A stretch of 64,000 bases of DNA from Mucilaginibacter glaciei (GTDB lineage: Bacteria > Bacteroidota > Bacteroidia > Sphingobacteriales > Sphingobacteriaceae). Positions 34,819 to 42,872 of the stretch are shown piece by piece (position 1 is the stretch's first letter; each line of letters opens with the position of its first letter). Both the position numbers and the translations under genes were made by a program. The stretch lies in assembly GCF_014773245.1 (NCBI RefSeq), contig NZ_JACWMX010000001.1, positions 496,001 to 560,000 of the forward strand, given 5' to 3'. The notes under the pieces were generated by a model that saw only the letters and a program-made list of their open reading frames with translations, was not told the DNA's origin and ran no database searches.

Positions 34819-35091
34819 TCAATATTCTACAAATTGCTCATCGGGGTAGCACCATAACCAACGCTCGCCGGGCTGAGCCGATGCGATAACCGGGTGTTGC
34901 TCTTTATGATAATGTTTGGTCATGTGCTGATGTTCCGACTGGTCGCAGCAGAGCGTTACGCCGCAGGTTTGGCAGGTGCGTAAATGAAACCACTCCGCAC
35001 CTATCTTCACACATTCCTCGCAAACGTGGTCGTCACTTAATTTAACCTGGATTATGGCCTGTAAATGTTGGCAAAGCGATGGGTCGTCCAT
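34819..35091 (-). CDS. UBP-type zinc finger protein
   Basis: 90 residues from the ATG at 35091; the frame is open further up but the first part would overlap the divergent promoter region and does not look like the family. Possible zinc ligands C7, H9, C24, C27, C40, C43, C48, H54, H60 and H66 follow the spacing of the ZnF-UBP domain, with the C-terminal HPVIASAQPGERWLWCYPD typical of bacterial members. In eukaryotes this domain binds ubiquitin C-termini; bacterial stand-alone versions have no known function. Divergent from the CDF transporter. Confidence 0.82.
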   Translation of the reverse strand: MDDPSLCQHLQAIIQVKLSDDHVCEECVKIGAEWFHLRTCQTCGVTLCCDQSEHQHMTKHYHKEQHPVIASAQPGERWLWCYPDEQFVEY

Positions 35092-35199
35092 ATATAGAGT
35101 GTTTTGGTTATCAAATTTAACAAAGAAATATCTACATCTAAGGTAAATCTCAAACCGCTCAAACATTCACGCGCAAAATTCATTACCATACTATTATAT

Positions 35200-36123
35200 A
35201 TGGCATCATCTAAAGCATCCATTTACAGCGCGCTTATAGCCAACCTCCTTATTGCGGTCACCAAATTTGTAGCCGGCGCAATTAGTAATAGCGGTGCTAT
35301 GATAGCAGAGGGGATCCACTCGGTTGTTGATACGGTAAACGAATTGCTGCTTTTGTTAGGCCTGCACCAAAGTAAAAAGAAACCCGATAGCACCCACCCG
35401 TTTGGATATGGTAAAGAGCTTTACTTCTGGTCGTTCATCGTATCTATCCTCATATTCGGTTTAGGCGGTGGTATTTCCATTTACCAGGGCATCCATCATA
35501 TTGTCGAACCAGAGCCGTTAACCAACCCAACTATCAACTACATCGTGTTGGGCCTGTCTATCGTTTTCGAGGGGGCTTCATTGGTGGTAGCTGCTAAACA
35601 CTTTAACAAATCCCGCGGAGAAACCCCCTGGTGGGAAGCAATAGTTAAGAGTAAAGATCCGTCTAACTTCCTGGTATTGTTTGAGGATGGTGCCGCTGTT
35701 GCCGGGCTATTCATCGTATTGATCTGTACATTTTTAAACCACCAATATCATATGCCGATGCTGGATGGCGTAGCCTCCATCTTAGTGGGATTGGTTTTAG
35801 TAGCTGTATCGGCCATACTTGCACGCGAAAGCCGCAGTTTGCTGATGGGCGAAGGCATCTCGCCCGAAACCAAAATCAAGATCTGTAAACTGGTTGAGCG
35901 TGATAAGGCAGTTACCAAAGTGATGCACATCCTTTCCACCTATCAATCACCGGATGAGATTTTACTGATGCTGATCCTGAATTTTGAAGATGAATTGGAT
36001 ACGGCCGGGATCAATGAAGCTATCGACCGGATCCGCGCCGACGTGAAAGCCGAATGGACGTTGGTCCGCTTTGTAATCATCCAGCCCGAAACTATCGCGC
36101 ATCAGGACACCTATATGGAGTAA
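35200..36123 (+). CDS. Cation diffusion facilitator transporter (ZnT9/SLC30A9-like)
   Basis: 307 residues from the ATG at 35200 (ASSKASIYSALIANLLIAVTKF); the longer frame adds 32 polar residues that do not fit. Six membrane segments and a C-terminal cytoplasmic domain. The metal site in segment 2 reads H40-x-x-x-D44 (EGIHSVVDTVN), and segment 5 has FEDGAAVAG (E162, D163). HPFGYG in the first cytoplasmic loop and EDGAAVAG are typical for the subgroup near SLC30A9. It exports zinc or a related divalent metal in exchange for protons. Confidence 0.88.
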   Translation: MASSKASIYSALIANLLIAVTKFVAGAISNSGAMIAEGIHSVVDTVNELLLLLGLHQSKKKPDSTHPFGYGKELYFWSFIVSILIFGLGGGISIYQGIHHIVEPEPLTNPTINYIVLGLSIVFEGASLVVAAKHFNKSRGETPWWEAIVKSKDPSNFLVLFEDGAAVAGLFIVLICTFLNHQYHMPMLDGVASILVGLVLVAVSAILARESRSLLMGEGISPETKIKICKLVERDKAVTKVMHILSTYQSPDEILLMLILNFEDELDTAGINEAIDRIRADVKAEWTLVRFVIIQPETIAHQDTYME

Positions 36124-36167
36124 AGTATCTTTAAATTTCTTAAAATATATTCTTTCAAAGTTATTAA

Positions 36168-36191
36168 TTGCTAATAATATTAGTAATTTTG
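36168..36191 (+). promoter_or_regulatory. Operator and -7 box of the radical SAM repair pair
   Basis: TTGCTAATAATATTAGTAA (36168-36186) is a near-palindrome identical at 14 of 19 positions to the palindrome in front of imuA. It overlaps by three bases the -7 box TAATTTTG (36184-36191), seven bases before the ATG. The placement relative to the -7 box is the same as at imuA, so the same repressor is likely. Confidence 0.7.
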
Positions 36192-36198
36192 ACTTGAT

Positions 36199-37455
36199 AT
36201 GGATGCAGAAAGAATAACGGAGAAGTTGAATATTTTGGCAGATGCCGCCAAATACGATGTGTCGTGTTCATCGAGCGGGAGTAAACGAAAGAACGAAAAT
36301 AAGGGCTTGGGCAATGCCAGTAATGGAATTTGCCACTCTTATACCGAGGACGGGCGTTGCGTATCGCTTTTAAAGATCCTGCTTACCAATCACTGCATTT
36401 TTGACTGTGCTTACTGCGTATCGCGCAAAAGCAACGATATTAAGCGGGCGGCATTTACCGTGCAGGAGGTGGTTGATCTAACGATCAATTTTTATCGCCG
36501 TAATTATATCGAAGGGTTATTCCTTAGTTCGGGTATTTTTAAAGATGCCGATTATACGATGGAAAGGCTGGTGCGCATCGCCAAAAAACTGCGTACCGAG
36601 CACAAATTTAACGGCTATATCCATCTCAAGTCGATCCCCGGTGCCAGCGACGAGCTGATGAATGAGGCAGGCCTGTATGCCGACCGCCTGAGTGTTAACC
36701 TCGAAATGCCTACCGAAGCCGGTTTAAAACTATTGGCCCCGGATAAGAACCAGGCAGATATGATCAAACCGATGGGTTATTTAAAAGATGCCATTATCCT
36801 GCATAAAGAAGAAAAGAAGCTTTTTAAAAAAGCGCCCATATTTGCACCGGCCGGGCAAAGTACGCAAGTGATCATTGGGGCCACGCCCGAGAATGATAGC
36901 GAAGTGTTGCAGTCGGCCAATTATTTTTACAAAAATTTTAATTTAAAGCGGGTTTATTATTCGGGCTATGTGCCGGTTTTAGCAGATAGCCGTTTGCCCA
37001 CCCTAAACACTGCCGTGCCCATGGTGCGCGAAAACCGCTTATACCAGGCCGACTGGCTAATGCGCTTTTACGGCTTTAAGGTAAACGAGATAGTGAATAC
37101 ACAGCAACCGCATCTCGATCTGGATATCGATCCTAAATTAGGTTGGGCCATCCGTAATATGCAGGCATTTCCCGTAGATGTGAACAAAGCTGATCTACAA
37201 ATGATCTTACGTGTGCCCGGCGTAGGTTTATTATCTGCCCAGAAAATAGTGAGTGCCCGCAAATTTGGTAAGCTGAACTGGGATCATTTAAAGAAGATAG
37301 GAGTGGCCATAAACCGCGCTAAATATTTTATTGTGTGCCAAAGCAATGAATTTGAACGCCGCGACCTTACCGGCAATAATATTAAGCAGTTTATACTGGC
37401 TACATCGCAAAGTAAATATATAAAGAGCACGCAAAGTCAGCTTAGCTTGTTTTAA
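36199..37455 (+). CDS. Putative DNA modification/repair radical SAM protein (TIGR03916 type)
   Basis: 418 residues. The radical SAM iron-sulfur site is C66-x3-C70-x2-C73 (NHCIFDCAYC). N-terminal DAAKYDVSCSSSGS and GICHSYTEDGRCVSLLK, with C23, C45 and C54, are specific to this family and might bind a second cluster. The C-terminus has a helix-hairpin-helix DNA-binding motif (LRVPGVGLLSAQKIVSARKFG, near 336-356, given in part). The family is annotated as linked to uracil-DNA glycosylase-like proteins; its reaction is unknown. It shares one base with the partner gene (TAATG). Confidence 0.9.
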   Translation: MDAERITEKLNILADAAKYDVSCSSSGSKRKNENKGLGNASNGICHSYTEDGRCVSLLKILLTNHCIFDCAYCVSRKSNDIKRAAFTVQEVVDLTINFYRRNYIEGLFLSSGIFKDADYTMERLVRIAKKLRTEHKFNGYIHLKSIPGASDELMNEAGLYADRLSVNLEMPTEAGLKLLAPDKNQADMIKPMGYLKDAIILHKEEKKLFKKAPIFAPAGQSTQVIIGATPENDSEVLQSANYFYKNFNLKRVYYSGYVPVLADSRLPTLNTAVPMVRENRLYQADWLMRFYGFKVNEIVNTQQPHLDLDIDPKLGWAIRNMQAFPVDVNKADLQMILRVPGVGLLSAQKIVSARKFGKLNWDHLKKIGVAINRAKYFIVCQSNEFERRDLTGNNIKQFILATSQSKYIKSTQSQLSLF

Positions 37456-38219
37456 TGATGATGACCACCTTGTTATATGACGGATCGTTTGAAGGCTTAC
37501 TTACGGCGGTGTTTGAAGTGTATGAGCATAAAATGGATGCCGTTAATCTGGTCAAAACAGGTAAATATACTACAGCCATGTTTGAGCAGGTAATAACTAT
37601 AGTGACGGACGAAGCGAGGGCAACAAGGGTATTAAAAGGGCTAAAAACAAAGCTATCTCCAATGGGGGTGCAGCGATTATACGCAGCCCACCTTGCCGAA
37701 ATGGATGACGAAGACAACAATTTAATAGGGTTTATTCGGTACGCATTCAATAGCGACAAAAACATTGAGGAAGATTATGGTAACCGCTTTGTAGTGCGGG
37801 TGTCTGAAATGGTGCGTATGGTAAGGCGTGAAAAGCACAGAATGGAGGCTTTCGTGCGGTTCCAAAAACTTAAGGATGAAACCTTTTATGCGTCGGTAGA
37901 GCCTGATTTTAATGTACTGCCGCTACTGATCCGTCATTTTAAAAGCCGTTATGCCGACCAGCGCTGGATAATTTACGACCTGAAACGAAATTATGGTTTG
38001 TACTACGATTTGCACGATACCCAATATATCACCCTTGATTTTGCAGAAAGTAATAAGCCAAGCGATTTAATGACTGCCTTTTCCGAGGAGGAAGGGATCT
38101 ACCAGCATCTATGGAAGAATTATTTCAACAGCGTAAACATCAAATCGCGCAAGAATACTAAGCTTCATATCCGCCATATTCCCAAAAGATATTGGAAGCA
38201 TTTAACCGAGAAAATTTAG
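37455..38219 (+). CDS. TIGR03915 family putative DNA repair/metabolism protein
   Basis: 254 residues; the ATG at 37455 overlaps the radical SAM stop, and two further ATG codons follow at once. TTLLYDGSFEGLLTAVFEVYE near the N-terminus and RHFKSRYADQRWIIYDLKRNYGLYYD in the middle are characteristic of the protein that always neighbours the radical SAM protein. The function is unknown; in other bacteria it is sometimes fused to a uracil-DNA glycosylase superfamily domain, which is absent here (the usual short form). A role in DNA repair is inferred from the family link and the shared operator with imuA. Confidence 0.87.
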   Translation: MMMTTLLYDGSFEGLLTAVFEVYEHKMDAVNLVKTGKYTTAMFEQVITIVTDEARATRVLKGLKTKLSPMGVQRLYAAHLAEMDDEDNNLIGFIRYAFNSDKNIEEDYGNRFVVRVSEMVRMVRREKHRMEAFVRFQKLKDETFYASVEPDFNVLPLLIRHFKSRYADQRWIIYDLKRNYGLYYDLHDTQYITLDFAESNKPSDLMTAFSEEEGIYQHLWKNYFNSVNIKSRKNTKLHIRHIPKRYWKHLTEKI

Positions 38220-38273
38220 CTGTTCCTGATTTTAAGCATTCTTAATCTGCGGTTGAGCAGGCAAAAACGCTTT

Positions 38274-38294
38274 AGCTTGTGGAGAAGCTTTTTG
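38274..38294 (+). terminator. Possible terminator after the repair pair
   Basis: AGCTT-GTGGAG-AAGCT followed by TTTTG, 54 bases beyond the stop. Only five base pairs, so uncertain. Confidence 0.4.
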
Positions 38295-38404
38295 TTTATA
38301 AAGCTGCAACCTGATTGTCTTTTCGCTTCAATCGTTCAAATATCGATGTGGATAACAGTTAAATAAATGTTAACAACGTGTTAAAAAGAAATGTAAAAAA
38401 GTGC

Positions 38405-38436
38405 TTGACAAATGTTGGTTTAAGTCCCTATATTGT
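38405..38436 (+). promoter_or_regulatory. Strong promoter of the candidate structured RNA
   Basis: TTGACA (38405-38410), 18-base spacer, TATATTGT (38429-38436). It is an almost perfect consensus of the kind seen at rRNA and other highly expressed genes, and no protein gene starts behind it. A single DnaA-box-like TGTGGATAA lies upstream at 38347-38355. Confidence 0.7.
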
Positions 38437-38442
38437 AATCAA

Positions 38443-39056
38443 CAAGAACGACGTACTTTGACAGCCTTTCAGGAATACAGAAACTTAATCGGGTGACCTT
38501 TCGGGCGAACTAAAGATAAGGGAAGTACCTGAACTACATAAACAGAAATAAAATACGAAAGTAATTTACGAAGATGTTGTAGTTAAAGAGGTATTATGAA
38601 TGCTGCAAGATTCTATGGAGGAAGGCAGATTTTTATAATGACCTTGAAGCAATCGGCGTTTGCAAACAATGAGCAATCAGCATTCAATTGAATACGATTC
38701 GGTCAGTGTTGCAAGGATAACGACAGTGTCGACTTCCCCTCGGGAGATGGACGATATCAGGTTCCGCAGATAACAATACTTAGTCAGCGTCCCGCAAGGG
38801 CACGGGTTAGGCAGCGTCGAACGGATTTGATGGAGTTACCTCCGCAAGGAGACAGACCAAGTCCGCATTTCATGCCAACATTTGGTCGTATCATTATTCT
38901 CATGAGTAAAGATCGATCAACGTTAGCAATTAACAAAGAGGAGATCAGGTCGGTTAATTTACACAAAACTTGTTAGTCAAATGAGTGACTATGGTCAGTC
39001 AGGCGGTCAGGAAACGGGAGTCAATTCGCAAGAGTAGGCTTCCGTTTTCCTATTTT
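38443..39056 (+). ncRNA. Candidate large structured non-coding RNA, about 600 nt
   Basis: No protein gene of normal size fits in 38220-39226, yet this part is GC-richer than typical spacers and folds by eye into many local helices. TTCAGG/CCTGAA (38468/38528) encloses CTTAATC/GATAAG. AACTACA/TGTAGTT (38532/38578) encloses a hairpin with TAAAATAC and GTAATTTA closed by GAAA. CCC-GCAA-GGG lies near 38790. CGGATTTG/CAAGTCCG (38822/38858) encloses CTCC-GCAA-GGAG. TAGTCA/TGACTA lies at 38974/38986. At the end AGGAAACGGGAG pairs with CTTCCGTTTTCCT (39008-39051), terminator-like but with a poor T-tract. It contains none of the conserved parts of RNase P RNA, tmRNA, SRP RNA or 6S that I know. A 31-codon frame (38596-38691) lies inside. 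Ends are estimates. Confidence 0.65.
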
Positions 39057-39226
39057 GGGGTAAGTTGTAAATTTTATCAAAGTTTAAAGGGTAGATAACG
39101 TTGAAAAAGTATTTACTTAAAAAGACAAATAGTATTCAATAGGACATTACCCTTACAACCTTTCCACACTTATCATTTTCCCAACATTTTTATTTGTTGC
39201 CAATCAAAAACCCTACTTTGTGATCC
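39057..39226 (+). other. AT-rich spacer before the PhoH-like gene
   Basis: Follows the structured RNA. It is AT-rich and without a convincing gene; it must hold the promoter of the PhoH-like gene, but I see no exact TAnnTTTG box (nearest is TACTTTG at 39214-39220, one base short). Confidence 0.4.
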
Positions 39227-40579
39227 ATGATAAAGGATGCAGATAAATTGGACAGGAAGAAAAAAATATTTGTGCTGGATACATCTGTTATCCTTTACGA
39301 TCATAACGCATTCGAGAATTTCCAGGAGCACGATGTGGCTATCCCCATCCAGGTGCTGGAAGAGCTGGACAATATGAAAAGCGGTAACGATACCCGCAAC
39401 TTTGAGGCCCGCAGCTTTATCCGGCTGATGGACGATATGGCTAAAAACCGGCTCGTCAACCAATGGATCCCGCTGAATGGTAAAAGCAAAGGCAATTTTA
39501 AAGTTATACTGGATGTAAAGAATAGCAGCGCCGATGCCGAGCTGGTTTTCGGGTCAGAAAAATTAGATCACCGTATCCTGAACGCTGCCCTGGGTGTACA
39601 GTTCGAAAACCCCGATAAAAAAGTGATCCTGGTATCGAAGGATATCTGCCTGCGCTTAAAAGCAAAAGCACTTAATCTGAATGCCGAAGATTACGAAACA
39701 GGTAAGGTTAAAAACCTTGACGAATTGTATAGCGGCAAAACAACGCTTAATAAGATCACCGAAAAGGTTTTGGGGAAACTGAACAAAAACGATACGTTAC
39801 CCGGTACCGAACTGGAGATAGAACCCAACGCCGGCAATCAATTCTATATACTGAACAGCAAAGGTGGTGCCGCTGCATCAGCTTTTTATAATTCGCAAAG
39901 CGGACAGGTGGAAAAGGTTACTGACCAGCCCGCGTTAAACATATACCCGCGCAACCCAGAGCAGGCCTTCGCTATACACGCTCTGCTGCACCCGGATATT
40001 AAGTTAGTGACTATACAAGGTAACGCCGGTACAGGTAAAACGCTGTTGGCATTGGCCAGCGCGCTGGAACAACGCAAGCATTACCGTCAAATCTTCGTAA
40101 CACGCCCTATTGTGCCGTTAAGTAATAAAGACATCGGCTTTTTGCCCGGTGATGTTAAATCAAAGATCGACCCCTATATGGCGCCAATATGGGATAACCT
40201 TAAATTTATTAAAGACCAGTTTGCCGAAGACGAGAAGATGCAGGCCAAAATAGACGAATTGGTCGCTAATGATAAGATCTCTATCACCCCGCTGGCGTTC
40301 ATCCGCGGGCGAACGCTGAGCAAGATCTTCTTTATTGTTGACGAAGCACAGAACCTGACTCCGCATGAGGTAAAAACCATCATATCCCGCGCGGGGGAGA
40401 ACAGCAAATTTGTTTTCACCGGTGATATTTACCAGATAGATACCCCTTATCTGGATGCAGAAAGTAACGGACTATCTTACCTTATCGACAAGGCAAAAGG
40501 CCACCCGCTTTATGCGCACATCACCCTGCAAAAAGGTGAACGAAGTGAGCTGGCTAATTTGGCGAACGATTTGTTATAG
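39227..40579 (+). CDS. PhoH family ATPase with N-terminal PIN domain
   Basis: 450 residues. PIN domain at about 12-150 with D18 (VLDTSVILYD), E45/E46 (VLEELDNMK) and further Asp residues forming a probable Mg-dependent ribonuclease site. PhoH ATPase at about 240-445 with Walker A GNAGTGKT (265-272) and Walker B FFIVDEAQN (368-376). PIN-PhoH (PhoH2-type) proteins are RNA helicase-nuclease enzymes, found as toxins in mycobacterial PhoAT and widely in Bacteroidota without the antitoxin. No antitoxin gene is adjacent here; the upstream neighbour is the structured RNA. Confidence 0.92.
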   Translation: MIKDADKLDRKKKIFVLDTSVILYDHNAFENFQEHDVAIPIQVLEELDNMKSGNDTRNFEARSFIRLMDDMAKNRLVNQWIPLNGKSKGNFKVILDVKNSSADAELVFGSEKLDHRILNAALGVQFENPDKKVILVSKDICLRLKAKALNLNAEDYETGKVKNLDELYSGKTTLNKITEKVLGKLNKNDTLPGTELEIEPNAGNQFYILNSKGGAAASAFYNSQSGQVEKVTDQPALNIYPRNPEQAFAIHALLHPDIKLVTIQGNAGTGKTLLALASALEQRKHYRQIFVTRPIVPLSNKDIGFLPGDVKSKIDPYMAPIWDNLKFIKDQFAEDEKMQAKIDELVANDKISITPLAFIRGRTLSKIFFIVDEAQNLTPHEVKTIISRAGENSKFVFTGDIYQIDTPYLDAESNGLSYLIDKAKGHPLYAHITLQKGERSELANLANDLL

Positions 40580-40593
40580 GCCCAATAAAAAGT

Positions 40594-40680
40594 ATGTCAT
40601 TGCGAGCGATAGCGTGGCAATCTCATTGGACAAGCGAATATGCTGGGATTGCCGCGTCGCTGCGCTTCTCGCAATAACAT
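40594..40680. repeat. 87-bp palindromic intergenic repeat
   Basis: Ends ATGTCATTGCGAG (40594) and CTCGCAATAACAT (to 40680) are inverted repeats (12 of 13 match). Inner arms GCGTGGCAATCTC and GGGATTGCCGCG are also near-complementary, so the whole could fold as one long hairpin. TGTCATTGCGAG repeats of this kind are common between genes in many Bacteroidota and other genomes. It sits between converging genes and has no coding capacity. Confidence 0.75.
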
Positions 40681-40703
40681 TTTAAAAGATAAACTGAGGC
40701 GTC

Positions 40704-42872
40704 TTACCTCATCACGTTTTCGGTGATCTTGGCAATATCGATACTGATCTTATTAATAAAACCCAGCTGCTCCTTCATCAGTACATCATCAACCGTCAAC
40801 GGGATTTTTTCGGGTTCGGGTTTAATAGCATCAATTTTAACAGGGTCCGGTGCGGGGGCTTCCGGGATGGGTAATTCGCCCATCAGTTTTTTATTGGTGT
40901 CTTTTAAAACGGCAATACTTCGTTTTACCAATTTTAACGTATCGGCATGTGGTTTTTGCGGCCCACTTTTAATTAGTGCCGAAGCAATATTGGCAATGTA
41001 AGAAGATAGAATATGATTAAGCACCACAAATTTGTGAATATCCTTAATATTACGCTGCTTACTTTTCGGTTCGGAGGTCATCCGTTCAAAGGTTGCCGAT
41101 AAGTTGGCCGAGGTTACATATACGTCCTTCCTTGCCAGTTTATACTCGGTAACCGTTACTTCTTTTCCGGAGATGCTTTCAGAGATTTTGCGTAAATAAT
41201 TAACATTAGCGGATATCACAGCGGCCAGGCTTTCTTTAATCTGCTCGAACTCCCAGGTAGGGAAAATAAGGTAACTGGCTACAAAGGCAATGCTGGAGCC
41301 GATGATGGTATCGGTAATGCGTTCCTGAAAAATGTTATACTGCCCCAACCCTAAAAATTTGAAAAGGATAAGCACATAGGGCGTCATGAAAATTACGCTT
41401 ACCACATAATTTAATCGTAAAAAGCTGTAAGTGCCTATCATCAATATAACCAGCAATACAAACTGTGCCGTTTTATCCGGAATAAAAGTTAATGCCAAAA
41501 TACCGATAAATCCGCCACCTATGGTACCAATCAAACGCTGATAATTACGCTGTTTAGACAGGCTGAACCCCGGTTTTAAGATGACAATAATGGTAAGCAA
41601 CACCCAGTAACTATGACCGCCTAACGAAAAGTATTTGGAAGTGATAAACCCCACTAAACAAACCAAGGAAACCCGCAACGCGTGTTTAAATGTAGCCGAA
41701 TGGAAAGTAAGGTTATCTAAAATAATATGCGGAGCATAGTCCTGATGGGTTACAAACTTAGAATACTCGACGTCGCTTGCCGAATTATTCAGCAAACCAT
41801 CAGATGCTTTTGAATGGTAGTATTTAAAGATGTTCGAGATGTTTTTGGTCAGGTCGCGCAGATTAATGAGGATCTTTTTCAGCACCAGGTTACTGGTTTC
41901 TTTATCATCCAGCCCAATAGCGTCTATCTTTAATTTCAGTTGCTCCAACCGGAAATCGAGGTTACTTGATTTCTCGGGCCGCGAATTAGCTAATATCGAG
42001 TAGCCCACATTATCCAGTTCGGTAGCTACGTGTTGCAAATAATCTGCTATGTCGCCCAGCACTCCTGTTTGTTCAAACTTTTCGCGGATGGATGCATAGT
42101 CATAGTGGGTAGCCATGATCTGTTCAAACATGTCTACCAGGTCTATAAAAGTTAATACCAATATGCGACTGGCCGCGGTAGATTCCTTTACCAACACGCG
42201 GCTTTTAAAAAGCAATTCGCGAACGGCATCCTGGTGGTTGCTTACCTGAATCTGGGCCAATACCAACTTGCGGTAATTTTCGTCAATGTCAACTTCTATC
42301 CGATAAAAATCGGCCTTTATCCTCAGGAATTTAGCGATATCAGCTACATTCTCGCCTAATGTTTGCTGTGCCGCGCGGTACGGGCGTATACCGAAGAAAA
42401 CTAAAGCGAATACCATGTACCATAGCCCGCCGCCTAAAATACTGAGGGTATAATGAGGCAATTCCGATGGAGAGAGATCTTTATCCATGATAAATATCAT
42501 CACCAATAACGCGCAGGTACCTACAGATGCGGCCCGGTTACCGTATACATTAAACATGGAGAAGATGAACGAGAAGAGGGTGATCTCTAACCCCAGCGTA
42601 TAAACGTTCATCCGCGCAAAGCCTGTAATAATAGCTACTGCGATCAGGCAAAGGTTGCCCGCAGCCATTGCATTACGTTTATGGACAATAGGCCCGGGGC
42701 CGTCAATAGTGCAAATACACAGTGCGCCTAAAGACAAGGTGAGGCCCAGGTTGAAATTCCCTAATTCCATCATGACCAGCGAAGGGAGCAGGATGCCGGC
42801 CGTCATACGTAACCCGTCCGAAAAATACTGGCTGTAAAAAAAGCTTTTTATCTCTCGCTGATGGTTGATCAT
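40704..42872 (-). CDS. FUSC family integral membrane protein (YccS/YhfK-like)
   Basis: 722 residues from the ATG at 42872 (INHQREIKSFFYSQYFSDGLRM); a TTG six codons upstream is the only longer choice. Two sets of about five to six membrane segments (35-170 and 400-530) separated and followed by large helical cytoplasmic parts. The second set begins with FKHALRVSLVCLVGFITSKYF and contains HSYWVLLTIIVILKPGFSLSKQR (position about 423-447, given in part), the FUSC_2 signature. Related to aromatic acid exporters (AaeB) and YccS; substrate unknown. Single gene. Confidence 0.88.
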   Translation of the reverse strand: MINHQREIKSFFYSQYFSDGLRMTAGILLPSLVMMELGNFNLGLTLSLGALCICTIDGPGPIVHKRNAMAAGNLCLIAVAIITGFARMNVYTLGLEITLFSFIFSMFNVYGNRAASVGTCALLVMIFIMDKDLSPSELPHYTLSILGGGLWYMVFALVFFGIRPYRAAQQTLGENVADIAKFLRIKADFYRIEVDIDENYRKLVLAQIQVSNHQDAVRELLFKSRVLVKESTAASRILVLTFIDLVDMFEQIMATHYDYASIREKFEQTGVLGDIADYLQHVATELDNVGYSILANSRPEKSSNLDFRLEQLKLKIDAIGLDDKETSNLVLKKILINLRDLTKNISNIFKYYHSKASDGLLNNSASDVEYSKFVTHQDYAPHIILDNLTFHSATFKHALRVSLVCLVGFITSKYFSLGGHSYWVLLTIIVILKPGFSLSKQRNYQRLIGTIGGGFIGILALTFIPDKTAQFVLLVILMIGTYSFLRLNYVVSVIFMTPYVLILFKFLGLGQYNIFQERITDTIIGSSIAFVASYLIFPTWEFEQIKESLAAVISANVNYLRKISESISGKEVTVTEYKLARKDVYVTSANLSATFERMTSEPKSKQRNIKDIHKFVVLNHILSSYIANIASALIKSGPQKPHADTLKLVKRSIAVLKDTNKKLMGELPIPEAPAPDPVKIDAIKPEPEKIPLTVDDVLMKEQLGFINKISIDIAKITENVMR

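Noticed and set aside
38341-38400. Possible origin of replication (DnaA-box-like TGTGGATAA and AT-rich repeats GTTAA)
   Set aside because: Only one DnaA box is seen, no dnaA, dnaN or gidA gene is near, and the stretch is explained as promoter region of the RNA.
38924-38936. Third copy of the damage operator (GTTAGCAATTAAC)
   Set aside because: Only one half-site TTAGCAA is present and no -7 box or gene start follows.
38784-38966. 60-codon minus-strand frame within the RNA region
   Set aside because: No start context and opposite the transcribed strand; the helices explain the sequence better.
38443-39056. RNase P RNA, tmRNA, SRP RNA or group I/II intron
   Set aside because: The conserved blocks I know for these RNAs were looked for by eye and not found; there is no tag frame ending in Ala-Ala and no tRNA-like ends.
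40455-40685. 76-codon frame at the end of the PhoH-like gene
   Set aside because: Out of frame within the PhoH-like gene and then runs through the palindromic repeat.
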